Below are positions 11,270 to 22,671 of a stretch of DNA of 64,000 nt, one piece after another. Every line of letters begins with the position of its first letter. Position 1 is the first letter of the stretch. The notes beneath the pieces are model-generated. The model was not told where the DNA came from, made no database searches, and was given only the letters and a program-made list of their open reading frames with translations. The stretch is from Nemertoderma westbladi (lineage: Eukaryota > Xenacoelomorpha > Nemertodermatida > Nemertodermatidae). Both the position numbers and the translations under genes were made by a program. The stretch covers positions 1 through 64,000 of the forward strand of contig JAUCBJ010006798.1 of the NCBI GenBank assembly GCA_032718475.1, in the 5' to 3' direction.

Positions 11270-11726
11270 AACTTACCAAATGCAGGTAAGAGTATTCGGA
11301 GCCAGGGACAGCCCCAACTGCACCATGTACGCATTAAAGCAGACCGCATTAGACAGACGAGACCAATTTGACCCAGAAGTAGTTCGGACCGTGGAACGAG
11401 ATTTCTACGTGGATGACGGCCTCAAGAGTTGTGACACCTTGGAGCGCGCTACAACCGTAGCACACCAACTCCAGGATTGTCTCGCTAAGGGCGGATTTCA
11501 CCTGACGAAGTTCGCTTCCAACGAACCCGAACTGGTGAACTCATTTGACCCGACGGATCGCAGTGGAGGTGACCTAGACTTAGACCTAGAACCTCTGCCG
11601 ACGACCAAAGTATTAGGACTTAGTTGGGACCCTAACACCGACAATTTTAGGGTACGTGTAAGGTCCAACGACCAGACTAGGCCTCTCACTAAGAGGACTT
11701 TTCTCACTAAGAGAAAAGTTAGCTGA
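11270..11726 (+). pseudogene. BEL-B RT C-terminal part
   Basis: The BEL-B reading frame begins here with YQM then FGARDSPNCT, followed by the RT catalytic motif YVDDG (YVDD at about 11405-11416), the conserved KGGFHLTKFASN segment and the LGLSWDP motif. The frame stops at 11726 after RPLTKR. Comparison with BEL-D shows that the following part (LSRLFDP and downstream) is missing. A short direct repeat, CTCACTAAGAG, flanks the junction, as expected for a deletion between microhomologies. Confidence 0.88.
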
Positions 11727-11728
11727 GC

Positions 11729-12351
11729 GATGGAGGGACTGGGAAGCCCAACTGACGTTCCTACAAGACTATACCATACCGAGGGTATACTTTCCTTTGC
11801 AAACCACCTTTCCTGCCGATTTAGAGCTTCACAGCTTTAGTGACGCTAGCAAGGATGGATTGGGGGTTACTTTATACCTTAGACGACAAGTGACATCGGA
11901 CAGCTACGAAGTGTCTCTCGTTACTTCAAGGGCTAGAACAATGCCATTGAAGTATATGACCGTACCTCGTGGGGAGCTGCAAGCCGGAACGATATCCACC
12001 GATATTGTCAGTCTAGTTCAACGCGAGCTGGAAGCTAACTTGAAGGTCACGTATTGGACGGATGCGACGTTGGTACTTTGGTACATAAACTACGAAGCGT
12101 TTGAGTTCAAGACTTTCGTAGCCAACAGACGGGCTGAAATACTAGACCGGTCGCTCAAACAAGATTGGCGTCACTGTCCAGGGAAGCTGAACCCAGCTGA
12201 CATCGCGTCACGGGGGATGCAACCGCTTGACTTTTGTAAATCAATAAATCCTTTTGGTTTAGAGGACCCGATTTCCTACAACGACCATCAGACGAATGGC
12301 CACCGTTATTCGACGCGACAACCAACACCATACCAGAGGGTGCCGAGATAA
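11729..12351 (+). pseudogene. BEL-B RNase H region
   Basis: Encodes the Pao-type RNase H segment: FSDASKDG, then MTVPRGELQ, YWTDATLV and the C-terminal CPGKLNPADIASRG signature. Each matches the corresponding segment of BEL-D and BEL-A. The frame begins after the upstream deletion and ends at a stop at 12351, beyond which coding continues in another frame. All recognisable acidic motifs are retained, but the gene is broken on both sides. Confidence 0.85.
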
Positions 12352-12355
12352 AAAT

Positions 12356-13421
12356 CGACAAGGTTGTCAAGTCTAAAGCGAAAGCCAACGCCAAGGTCAA
12401 GAGGAAAAAGAGACGGACGAAATCTGATGACCTGGACGCCAGACCTGACATTATGCCAGACGTCTCACCAGACATTCGACCAGACGCTTGTACGAATCCG
12501 TCGCCGGATGTTCCGCAGGAGATTTCACCAGATGTTTCGCCAGATTGTTCACCAGATTACTCGCCAGACTATTCACCAGAAGAGACACCAGATTGTTCTC
12601 CGGATTGTTCGCCAGATTGTTTGATGGAACTCACGACAGAATGTCTACCGGACATCTCACCAGACTTTCCACCAGACATCTCGACAGACTGTCCACCAGA
12701 CTTTAGACCAGATTTTGAACCAGACTTTCTGACGGAAGTTACGCTAGACAGACTTTGGGACCGACGACAAGACATTTTGCTGGAAGTTCCACGCTATGTC
12801 TCACCAGACGTCTCACCAGACTGTTCACCAGACGCTTCACCAGACTGTCTACTAGACACTCCATTAGAAGACCCATTGGAGCGGACCTTTAGAGACTTAC
12901 CGAATTTGACTTCTTTGGACGACAAAGGTGTGGCCACAGCGATTACACTCCGCTCGAAGAAGGTACTTGACTTACCACCTACAGGTAAGCGTGTGACTAA
13001 GGTTAGGAAGCTTACAGGCTCACAGGAACACACTGACACTGTAGAGTTGAAACCGTTACTGCCAGTCGACACATTAGGTGCGGATGGTAAAGGTAAGACC
13101 GTAGAGATTGACGTACTTGGGGACTCAGACAAACCTACTGGAAGGCCCGTGGGCCTACCAAGTCCAGACAAGTATCCACACTACGACTACACCTTACCCG
13201 ATGACGTCACTAACACTTACGTTGACAGGATAGTGAACCTAACTAGATCATGGACTGACGCGTGCCGCAAGTTAGCATGGCTCAAACGATTGAGACAATA
13301 TGCCAGAGGCAAACGCGACTTTCCTAGAAGACTTACCTTAAAGGAAATTGGCCAATGTGAAGTTGATATCATTAGACATTATCAATTGCGATATTTCGCA
13401 CGAGAGTTCACAGCAAGGTAA
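12356..13421 (+). pseudogene. BEL-B pol linker with SPD repeats, then integrase N-terminal start
   Basis: This frame joins RNase H to integrase. From about 12450 to 12860 it is dominated by degenerate 12-bp units that code for SPDC/SPDV/PPDF-type tetrapeptides: an acidic, proline-rich, probably disordered spacer. A palindromic tag lies at 13140-13159 (coding GRPVGLP). The end of the frame (WTDACRKLAWLKRL) matches the pre-integrase segment of BEL-D and BEL-A. BEL-D has a different repeat (PEESLE) at the same place. Confidence 0.8.
13140..13159 (+). repeat. BEL-B palindromic tag copy 1 (pol linker)
   Basis: GGAAGGCCCGTGGGCCTACC: palindromic arms around a CGTG centre. It lies at the position homologous to the BEL-D tag at 55765-55780 and in the same reading frame (RPVGL versus KPAGL). 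Confidence 0.85.
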
Positions 13422-13845
13422 AGGTAAACAGATTAAGTCTTCACCGATTTTGAGTTGGAGTCCGATTATTTACCGGGGCTTACTTTGTCACAAGTCCAGA
13501 CTCCAAAACATCGACTTTGCACTTGACTTTAGGTATCCTATCATCAAACCGCAACACCATGAATTACAGCGCGCTATGATACTGGACGCACATGTACAAC
13601 TCAAACACGTGGGTAGACACCACTGTCTATCACACTTACGCTCGAGGTTTGTACTGATTAGACCTAGTAAGGCACTGAGTTCGGTAACACGGAACTGTAT
13701 TATTTGTAAGAAGGTGCACGCGAGGATAGGACACCAAGAAATGAGTGAACTACCACTAGCAAGATTACAGGCGTTTAGACCCCCTTTCACTGAGACAGGG
13801 ATAGACTGTTTTGGACCCATACCTAAAGAGTTGAGGTCTCTATAG
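13360..13845 (+). pseudogene. BEL-B integrase zinc module and start of catalytic core
   Basis: Contains the H-H-C-C zinc-binding module (HVQLKHVGRHH, then CIICKKVH), the linker ELPLARLQAFRPPF, and the first catalytic aspartate in GIDCFGPI at about 13804. Similarity ends a few codons later, where an unrelated 1.15-kb sequence interrupts the core. The frame differs from that of the linker upstream. Confidence 0.87.
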
Positions 13846-15003
13846 GGGTGTGGGTAACAGGCGGCGGCGGACTCGTGAGGGTCTGGGGGCACGTTAAATC
13901 CAAATATAGTGCTAGGGAGTCACTGAAGGCCCTCGTGTCTAACGAACCATGAATTGCCATGGTGCCGTGGTTCCGTCTAGTCGGCATGTTGCCGTACTGC
14001 CAGTCCTGTACACAGTAGGGGTGGTGGCATGGCGTGATTTGTGGTTCATGTGGCGTGAACTATGTTTTGTATGTGAGCAACCAGTGGCAGTTGGCTTTGG
14101 GGCTTGGATGGTTCCATTGGCCATCAGCTGTTCCGTTTTTTTGATACTATATGTTATTGTCTCCATGTTCAGCTGATTGGTCTTTGGAGTGTGTTGAACT
14201 TCTGGGTCTCTGAGTCTCTGTTGCTGTAGGTACGTGAGTACACGTGATTGTATGTGTGGCCACTGCGAGTGAGTATGGGAACCCTTGCCAGTTGGACCAG
14301 ACGCCGCTGGTATTAGTAGGACCATATCTCTACTGCGCCCCAGCATACTTTGTGCACACAAAGATATTTTGCCCTGATGGCAAAATAAGGTACTCTCGAC
14401 TCTTTATGAGTTGATACAATTTTGTCCCCTCTGATTTGACCCCGATTTTGTCTTACCCGATTTTGTCTTCTGTGTGTACGTGGTATGTGTTCGATTTTGT
14501 GCTTACCGTTGTGTACTTGATTTCGTGAACATCTGTTGAGTACACGTGTACAGTGACTGGTAAGTGGTTACTTGTTCAGTAGCTTTTGAGCTACAGACAG
14601 TATTGTCTTTTCAATACTGCCGGCGAGGCAGGTGAAAACGAGTCAAAATTCCATGTTGGGTAGCGCAAGCCCACATGGGACAAGACCATCGGTTAGGCCC
14701 AAGGGCGACCTTGGTGCTCGATCGCTATCGACTGGTCCACCTGCCGGTTGACTCTTTGTTATACTTTTGAGTTGGCTCAATGTACAGTCAGGCCACAGTA
14801 AGTTGACAGTAGCCGCCCATCTGGCTACACGTTCGACGAGCTGTGCCGGTGTGATCGGGGGACCGAAAACAGAACCCGGGAAGCATCGGGCCACCCTCCG
14901 GCCCGGTCTGATAATAACATCAGTCGGACTGGCCCCAGGGGTGGTGGAAACACGTCCGCCTCGTGGGTGCGCCTCGGGGAGGAGCCCAGAAGGACGAAAG
15001 CGA
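13826..15003 (+). mobile_element. Unclassified ~1.15-kb GC-richer insertion in BEL-B integrase
   Basis: It separates the first catalytic aspartate region from the rest of the core, which resumes at KRGRVQVKRWG near 15010. The insert is clearly more GC-rich than its surroundings, especially 14640-15000. It holds repeated GATTTTGT words near 14400-14520 and a GGCGGCGG cluster near 13860. Open frames of 75 (13949-14176) and 173 codons (14643-15164, minus) show no recognisable domain. I could not see terminal repeats or a target duplication, so its class is unknown. Boundaries are inferred by alignment to BEL-D and may be off by about 20 bases. Confidence 0.6.
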
Positions 15004-15872
15004 ATCGCGAAACGCGGAAGGGTACAGGTAAAACGTTGGGGATTGATCTTCACTTGCATGGCCAGCAGAGCTGTCCATATAGAGCGAGTGACAGACTTGA
15101 CCACCAATGCCTTTATCCTAGCCTTACGGCGATTTATCGCTAGACGTGGATTGGTCAAATCCATATACTGCGACCAAGGGACAAACTTTGTGGGTGCACG
15201 GAACGAAATAACCAGAGCTTTGAGAAAGTTGGACCAAAACCAGATTTCCGAGGAACTACGTCCTCACCGTATTGTTTGGAATTTCAACACTCCAGACAGT
15301 CCGTGGAGAGGTGGCGTTTGGGAAAGGCTGATTGGCTAAATTAAGACAGCTATGGCTAAAGTCGTACCGACGCAACACATCTTGACAGACGACCAACTGA
15401 CGACGTTACTTATAGAAATCGAAGCAATCTTAAATACAAGACCGATCGCTTTGATCCCAGACAATAACGACGTACAGTTCGCCTTGACACCAGCGCACCT
15501 GCTTATGCAGGCGCCGAAGACATTGTTGCCCATTTCGGTACCCGTTGATAGTGACGGATACAGCAACAAGGCTTGGAAAATCACTCAATTGCTTGCAAAT
15601 AAATTCTGGGAAATATGGCAGAAATATTATTTGCCCTCTATTTCGACCAGAACCTCTTGGTATCTAAATACCCGATGTTTAAGACGTGGTGACCATGTTT
15701 TATTGGCTGAAGAAAATCTGAAAAGACGGTTTTGGCTGACTGGAGTCATTTTGACCACGCACCCTACATCTGGTGTAGTGAGGACAGTTACTGTAAGGAC
15801 TATCGACGGACGTACCGTAGATAGGCCTGTACAACGTCTCGTGCTCCTTGAGGAGACTAGAAACGAGACAGG
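15004..15872 (+). pseudogene. BEL-B integrase core and C-terminal domain
   Basis: Resumes the integrase with KRWGLIFTCMASRAVH, the second catalytic aspartate in CDQGTNF (about 15172) and the catalytic glutamate in GGVWERL (about 15320). An in-frame TAA at 15337-15339 follows directly. The same frame then continues through the tail: TPAHLLMQAP, ANKFWEIWQKYY and the DUF5641-like RGDHVLLAEE to RPVQRLVLLEETRNETG. BEL-C interrupts at 15873. The last pol codons are at 26624-26665 (ETGDYKSPPN, stop TAG). Confidence 0.88.
15868..15872 (+). repeat. Target site duplication of BEL-C, left copy
   Basis: ACAGG, repeated directly after the other end of BEL-C at 26624-26628. Five bases is typical of BEL/Pao integrases. 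Confidence 0.9.
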
Positions 15873-17088
15873 TGTTCGCGCTTTCAGACCTTTGGCAGTT
15901 TAACCCGCCAAATTAAGATGTCTTCTAGATATTAAATCGCTTTTTAGCCTATGACAAGTATTTGATTCACTACACTAGTCGAAACCAATCCGTGCGCGAC
16001 CATTCACCCGCTGGATATTCCCGGGAGATTGGGTTCGACGGTTTAATTTTGTTGCTATGTAAGCCTAATGTATTATTCGACTGACAGTATTATATAATCT
16101 CTGACAATATTATTTACCTTCGGGAATATTAACAGTTCCTTTAGGACGTGGCGCTTTATCTACATAAACAGAGTTATGACTTAAACTACTCACAACGATA
16201 TGGCTTAATTATAATTCACATATATGGCGCATTCTTTAGGAATGCTTCTTTAACAGACTCACTCATACACAATGCTGCACAATACTGCACACTAATCTGC
16301 CGATCTTCACTGATTTTAGTCACATATAAAAGAAACACAGACTGACTCATGTAGGGTCTATCAAATAACATTAGATTCACTTCAAACCACCTTAACATAA
16401 GTCACAATCGTTTATCTGTAACCCTTCTCTCTTACCTTCGGTATATCAAGAATATTGGGTTTCGGGGTTATTTATCGTTATTCCAAATATAATAATTCAT
16501 CAACCATGTTATGAAGAACTGACAGTAAATAGCAGTATAACAATATAAAAGTATGCACAGTATTACACAGTATGCAGTGTATGCAGTACTGCAGTATGCA
16601 GTGATTACGAAATTGCAGAGTGTTTGTTTCGTCAGTTAAAGGATATATGTCCTTGTAATTAAACCTACTAGTGTTGAGCTAAAAAGCAGAAAGCACAAAA
16701 CACTAAAAAGCCGTTCTTTCGTGGCTTTGAAAAACTCGTGACTACTGCTCTATACGAGGATACCAACTCCCTTATTCCACGAAGCTCCCGTTCAACACAG
16801 AGAAAGAGCAGTGAGATAGGAAATTTTCAGTTCAGTACTCTGTGATTGGTCAAAATCAAGGCTAACTCAAAATTCTATTGGGAGATACAAAAACAAGGCT
16901 ATGACGCAACCTCCCTAGGCTTGTTGGCCGATTAAACAGAGCCCAGATGCCTGCGTACAGCAAATCAGCCAATAAGCTGGTAACTTGCACTATTTTTAGC
17001 TGTAGATCACTTTGAGAGTATTCTTAGCGACTGGGGGGGAACTGGCCAACAAGGCAAACGAATCAGTTATCCCACAAAAGCTTTTACA
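15873..17088 (-). repeat. BEL-C 3' LTR
   Basis: 1216 bp; on the minus strand it begins TGTAAAAGC and ends GCGAACA. A copy at a constant offset of 9535 bases lies at 25408-26623. Its first bases extend the pol frame of the host element by nine codons, which is accidental. Confidence 0.93.
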
Positions 17089-17096
17089 CCGCTCCC
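17089..17096 (-). promoter_or_regulatory. BEL-C polypurine tract
   Basis: On the minus strand GGGAGCGG immediately precedes the 3' LTR start (TGTAAAAGC). The same GGAGCGG abuts the 3' LTRs of BEL-B (32178-32184) and BEL-D (49283-49289). Confidence 0.75.
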
Positions 17097-17166
17097 AGAA
17101 AATGGGATTTAAGTCTATAAAATATACAAAATCACAGTTTCTAAAATATAAAAATACTCTAAACAG

Positions 17167-17478
17167 TTAGTCTATCTTGCGCGGACGGCGTTTACGCAGT
17201 TTCTTAAGGCTAGCAAGAGTCCTTTTCTCTTTGGGGGAAGCCACTTTACTAGGAGGGCCATAACTCCTGGGTGAAGGGTGCAATATGATTGCATTAAAAG
17301 GTTTGGGTTTACGGTCGGTGTCTCGTCCATTTCGATATGCTTCTCCTCGAGCTGATTTTCCTCCGCTTGTCATGGGATACGTTCGTCCAAAACTCTCGCA
17401 GAGAATAGGGTTTTCTAAGCTTGATATCTTCTTTGAGATTCGAGGTTTCCCAATCGAACTGAGATAAGGCCAATTCGT
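17167..17478 (-). pseudogene. Small basic ORF at the 3' end of BEL-C, possible relic of gene X
   Basis: An open stretch of about 100 codons on the minus strand ends 71 bases before the polypurine tract. It has an internal ATG at 17373. The protein is Pro/Ser- and Lys/Arg-rich and ends in a strongly basic tail (KKLRKRRPRK). Its position and composition resemble the basic, proline-rich C-terminus of gene X in BEL-B. The similarity is too low to be sure by eye. It could also be chance. Confidence 0.35.
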
Positions 17479-20038
17479 TTATCGATTGGACTTAATGTTA
17501 TAACTTACGTTTATCTGAACAAACGCAGGTTTCTTTGTTGATCTTTATAGAATAGCGTTTAACTCGTGTCGTACAACGCTCTCCTTCACTTTGATGAAGG
17601 GTTGTATCGCGTTAAACGGGACGACCATACGGTTGGATAATGATATTAGGTGTCTGCGTCATAATCCAGCTAGGTAAGATGGGCGGCTAGCTAGAAATCA
17701 CTGTCGGAGTGTTACCGATTAATTGTTAGGGTAGCACTAGATCTTGAACAGTGAATACCGTCCGCGAGGATCCGCGACACCACCAGGATCGCAGGTCTGA
17801 GGTCCAACTAAGGAATGAGGAGGTTTGACCGAGTATTCCGGGACTCTGATCGTAGGTTTACTCTAGGATCGTTAGAGCCGAGTGAGCATAGGTGATACGT
17901 CAAACAAGTTTCGCTCGAAACTCCAGTAAATATAACGAACACAACTGTGTTTAACACGACGTTTCCGTGGATGTTTATGTCTTTCCGTTTATTGGCTGGG
18001 TCTAGGACATTTATCGTAATAATACCAAAGACGCACGTCTGGTAGGGGAAACACGGGTGATATTTATTTGTTGTTACAACGCTTCTATCAAGAATTCCAA
18101 ATATACGTTGGAGTTACCGCGTCCATTTGTTTCTTTAGTGTCTTTTCTTTCGAGTCGATTTCGAATAGAATTTTCGCATTCGAATTTCAGTTTATGGTTC
18201 CGACTCCGCTGGGCAGGATATATAGTCGACATAGTCCGTATTGTGTAAATCGATAGGATGACCAGTAGTTAAGAAGACCACATACGTACCATTACGCTGC
18301 GTATAAGCTATCAACAAACGCTTGCAAAAGTAGAGTATATCGCTCCCCGATACCAAGAACATCTGCTATCAACTCCATCATGTCTGCTATATATGAGTTT
18401 ATCCACATTATAAGGAGTTTATATTCAGGCTAGCGAGCGTCGCTGCCTACTCCAATTAACCCCCGGACAGTACGAGATCCTCAGCGCCGATGTGTCGTCG
18501 CCGCTGTACTTTCGCCAACGACGTAGCCGCACAACGACAACGACAACCGGCACAAGTCACTCGACTGTCCGTCCCAAAGGCTTAGATGTACTTCAGGTTT
18601 TCCTTGGAGAGTTAGGTTACTTTTACGATTGCGACTAGCTACTGTAAACACACCTTAGTAGTAACATTCGCCTATAAACTCACAAGTACCACACACACAA
18701 CTTGTCACAAATTACACACACTCGGGTCACTTGTCCGTTAGTCAATGCCTTCCAGAATGTCACTATATTATTATGTATCCTTGGATACTATCAGTGCACT
18801 ATTTATTCCCTATGCTATTCAATGGGACAAGCTTTCTATTGTTCTTTTAACTCAATTCTAATTCTAGCGTGGTTGTTGCTATGGTGACATTATGCAAAGC
18901 TAGCGGTAGAATTAGAGCAATTCCAATGCATACAGATCTGGGATGTTATTTAATAGTATTCTTTAATAGTCAATGTTCTGTTTTATACATGACTTTATGA
19001 ATTTTATCGGCTATTGACTATGTTTGGGAGACTTTCGCACACTCATACACATAATAAGATAAATCTCCGCTCCCTTGATCTATTAATTAATGGAATTTTG
19101 GGAATGTTATAAATTGCGTAAAAATGGCAATTTATTAAATTCATTAAAAGGCATGAATTTAAATTTATTCCCTGAAATTTTATTATTTGATAATTAAATT
19201 GACATATTTTGATTCTAGAATATGTCTGGGGACACAAGATCCTTAATTCTATGACAATTGTCTTTTTAAGAATATCGGTAAATGCTACGATATCTTAATT
19301 GACTAGAATTGCTGAAGGATCTGAATTTTACAGATTTTGATTTATTAGATTTGCAAATATTAAATAATTAATATTTGAGATGGGCACCGATTTATTCCAG
19401 AACTTGTCTGGGGACGTTAACCACTGATTCTAGAATTTGTCTTTCAAGTATATCGGTGGGTGCCGCGATATCTTAATCGACTAGAATTACAGATGGTCAA
19501 AGGGTTTAACAGATTTATTTTGCGTTATACGCTACTGTTAAAGGGACATCACGCTACTATATGTATTATTTAATATACGGTATGAGAGCAATATCGCACG
19601 AAGCAATGTCAGTGTGAAGAGGCAAGTCGTTTCCAAGGTCTACCCAGAGCTTGGTTTAGCCGAGACACGAGGATCTGAACTTTGCATTCCTAATACTCTG
19701 CCTACCAATAATACTTGAATATAGTAGTGGCTTTATTGTACTTTAATAAGTACGGACATTTCATCTTACTGTAGTTACGTATTTGTAATGTAATACGGAC
19801 AGTAAGGAAGAAGGAAAAGAATTATTTCTTGCCGTCGCATTAAATATAATATATACGTAATTAAGTAATAAACGCGAATATATATTGCACTAATCTACTA
19901 AATAATCGCTAAAATAACATTCTACTGAATAAAATTAAAGAAAACGATTATAATAAAATTACATAGTAATACATACATAAATATAAAAATAATAAAATAA
20001 TATAAAATAATAGAGTCACACACCCACTCCATATGTTG
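17479..20038 (-). other. BEL-C 3' non-coding region
   Basis: About 2.5 kb without a supported gene. It contains a diverged tandem duplication of about 183 bp (copy 1 near 19207-19320, copy 2 near 19391-19505) sharing TGTCTGGGGAC and GATATCTTAAT(T/C)GACTAGAATT. Otherwise it is AT-rich, especially 19830-20010. It may hold the eroded remains of a downstream gene. Confidence 0.5.
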
Positions 20039-22550
20039 TTACGTTATGGAGTCCCTAGATGTTTGAAGGATTAGGGAGGTGGTCGTGGGAAGAGAATCTT
20101 GCCTTCCACAGTTTCCGGAGAGTCCTCCATTCCCTTCCGATAAACACAAACGACCGACTGGGTGATTGAGTCGCTGCATCCTGAATACAATTCCAGGTTT
20201 CCTCTTCGTCCTGGAATAGTGACGATAGAAACATCGCTCAAAGTATATGACGGCGTCACAAAGCCGATTCCAGGAGCTATAGTGGTCCGTCGCTCTCTGC
20301 AGGAGAGGTGAGAGTCCCTGCGAGACGTCTGATGTTCCAGAGCTCCAATCGCTCTCTCTGATCTTCATGAAGGATCCACTCGCGGAGGGGAGGCCCAGAT
20401 CCACGGCGTCGTCCCTGGCAACATGTAATACCGACAGATCTATCCCGGGTTCAAATAACTCCGATCCACCCGTCCGGGTTTCAGGTTCGACTTTCTCCGC
20501 TCCCTTGGCTGGTCTAATCTCAGTCGGAGTAAGATGGGGAGGCCATTCATTCTCCTTACTCAGGAAGTCGGGTTCACCTAACCGGTCTATAGTATCTGTC
20601 AGTTCTTGAGGAGTTGCTCCTCTGGAAGCGATGTCCGTTGGATTAAACTTCTTGGGGCAATATCTCCATTGATCTACATTGGAGCTAAGATTGTCATTAT
20701 CTGAGGAGTGTGGTGTTCCCTCAGTTGGGTCGTCTCCCTCACTAGTATCATCTTCCCATTCACTCACCTGGCAGACGCGATCTTGAAGCAGTCTTTCCCT
20801 GAGCGTTCTACCGGAAGGTCCAGTAAGGTACCAACCTACTCTAGTTCTTACCGCATAGGTCTGTAGTGGCTGCGGTTGAGCAGGCCGTTTCTCTAATGTC
20901 TCCAGCGCCTCATGCGCGTTTTGGCCGATGAGTATTTGCACTCCAGGATAATCAGTCTGGAATCGAGGTATGTTAAGATGTTGGATGCTCTCATCCTCGT
21001 CCCAATTATAAAGGTCTGCTTGAGTAGTAGCGAAGTTCTTTATAGCCACCATTTTCACTGACCTTATACTGTATTCTCCTAGTTTATCCTGTGGAGTGGA
21101 CAACTCACCTATATAATAGTCGGCAGCTACAGTAGAATTCCAAACCTGCATGATCCCTGACATGTTTAGCTTGGTTCGGAACTTGGGTTGTCCAGCAAAG
21201 ATGACTTCGGCTAGTTCCCTATCGATGAATGTTCCTGTGCTACCGGAGTCCAGGAGGGCGTTCACTATATAGCTCTTCTGAGGTCCGTGGACCCGTAACT
21301 GGACTACAGGAAATTCTCGGATTCCTATATTGGAAGTTGGCGCTTTCCAAGATGGTTGTTGATCGGAAGTAGTTAAGGTAAGGTCGCTGTCTGTGTCTTT
21401 CTCATACACGAGTGCTCGATACACTGCGGTGGTGTTTATTAGGTAACAGGATTCGTTTTGGTCGGAGAACTCGTCCGTATAGAATCCTTCCATCTCAGAT
21501 TGATCAGTGTCGTTCACATCACTGAATTGGACATGTAGTTCGGACTCACTTACCTGACTCGGGCTGTTTTGTTCGAATTCCGTGTGCAACAAGATATGAT
21601 GTTTTGCGCCGCACTTTGCACACCTTGCGTCGGAGTTACAGGTTCGCCGTTGGTGTCCTCGTCTGAGGCAATTATAACACAACCGCTTATCCCACATGAC
21701 TTCACGTCTATCCTCGAGTGATTTCCTCAGGAATTTATCACACGCATTTAAACGGTGGGGCCCGTCGCACAGCACACATTTCGGCTTGATGTTACTTACT
21801 TTAACCTGTGCTATGTGGTGCACACTTGTTCTTTCCTCGGGCTTTCTCACCTGAATTCCTTTAGGAGACGTAGGAGGGGTTTTTTGTACCGGTTCCCTTC
21901 TGTCATTGGGTCGAGACTTGGATTTACTTACCTGTTCTTTAGGCATTTTATTGACATAATAAGGCCTGTCAGTGTCTTTCCCGCTGTCCTCTCCTTGAGA
22001 GGTTTGGCTTTCACCGTCGTCGGTATAACATACTGGTGTTACCCTTCTCCTAGAAACGGGTTTCTCACTTACCTTGTTTTCCAATGTCTTCTCTCTGGAC
22101 TGCCTTAGGAGCTGTAATTTCACTTCTCTATCTAAGAATGACATGAGATCAGTCATGGTAGGGTCTCGTCGTTGTTGTTCCATCATATATAACACCTTCT
22201 TATCCCAGCGTGTACCTACTCCACCCTTGGGCAAAGCAGATGCTAAGGCTCTTACAACCATAGAATTCTGGTATTCATGAGACTTACCTAGCCAATCTAA
22301 TTGTCTACAGATCTCCTGAATCTCATCGGAAAACTCTATAATCCCGCTGCTAAGAAACTTTCGGGGCGCCATTAATTTTGCATACAAATACCCAGCTATG
22401 TCATTCCTATTACCATACCTGATGTTTAGTGTATCCCAAACTTGTCTTAATCCATCTGGATGTCCAATAAATTTTAACGCCATTGACTTGGGAGGTCCTT
22501 CCAAACATTCGATGAGGAATCTAAGTTTCTCTCCGTTAGATAGTACAGAG
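20039..22550 (-). CDS. BEL-C Gag (C-terminal part)-protease fused to RNase H tail
   Basis: An open frame of 821 codons from the ATG at 22504; homologous coding begins slightly upstream, near 22550. Order: DUF1759-type Gag, Cys/His knuckles (CVLCDGPHRLNAC, CYNCLRRGHQRRTC, CAKCGAKH), and an aspartic protease (LLDSGSTGTFID). The DUF1758 tail reads RVGWYLTGP. Right after an acidic stretch the frame jumps to CPKKFNPTDIASRG, the end of RNase H, so RT and most of RNase H are deleted. A second deletion removes integrase. The frame stays open across both junctions, which is notable for a non-autonomous copy. Confidence 0.85.
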
Positions 22551-22671
22551 GTGAATTATATTTTAATTTGTTTTGTGAACTACTGTTTATTTAAATATTG
22601 TCTGTAAATTGTGTGCGGTCATTCTGGAACAAAATATAAGAGCCCTTACAGGCTCACATCAATCAATCAAA
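22551..22671 (+). mobile_element. 121-bp non-LTR retroposon 3' end inserted in BEL-C gag
   Basis: The plus strand ends AAGAGCCCTTACAGGCTC, a hairpin-forming 3' end common in LINE/SINE tails, followed by an ATCAATCAATCAAA tail. ACAGAG flanks it on both sides (22545-22550 and 22672-22677), consistent with a target duplication. It separates gag codons that are contiguous in sense (QNSV then LSNGEKL). Confidence 0.72.

Noticed and set aside
14643-15164. 173-codon minus-strand frame
   Set aside because: It runs from the unknown insertion into antisense of the integrase core, so it cannot be a natural gene.
16148-16398. Short frames present twice (also 25683-25933)
   Set aside because: They lie in the BEL-C LTR and merely repeat with it.
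20367-20609. Plus-strand frames inside BEL-C and BEL-D coding regions (also 21755-22108, 60714-61136, 56091-56435 and similar)
   Set aside because: They are antisense shadows of recognised Gag and Pol frames.
21280-21300. GGTCCGTGGACC palindrome in BEL-C as a further tag
   Set aside because: A single copy in a conserved protease-proximal codon context with no second copy seen in BEL-C; probably coincidence.
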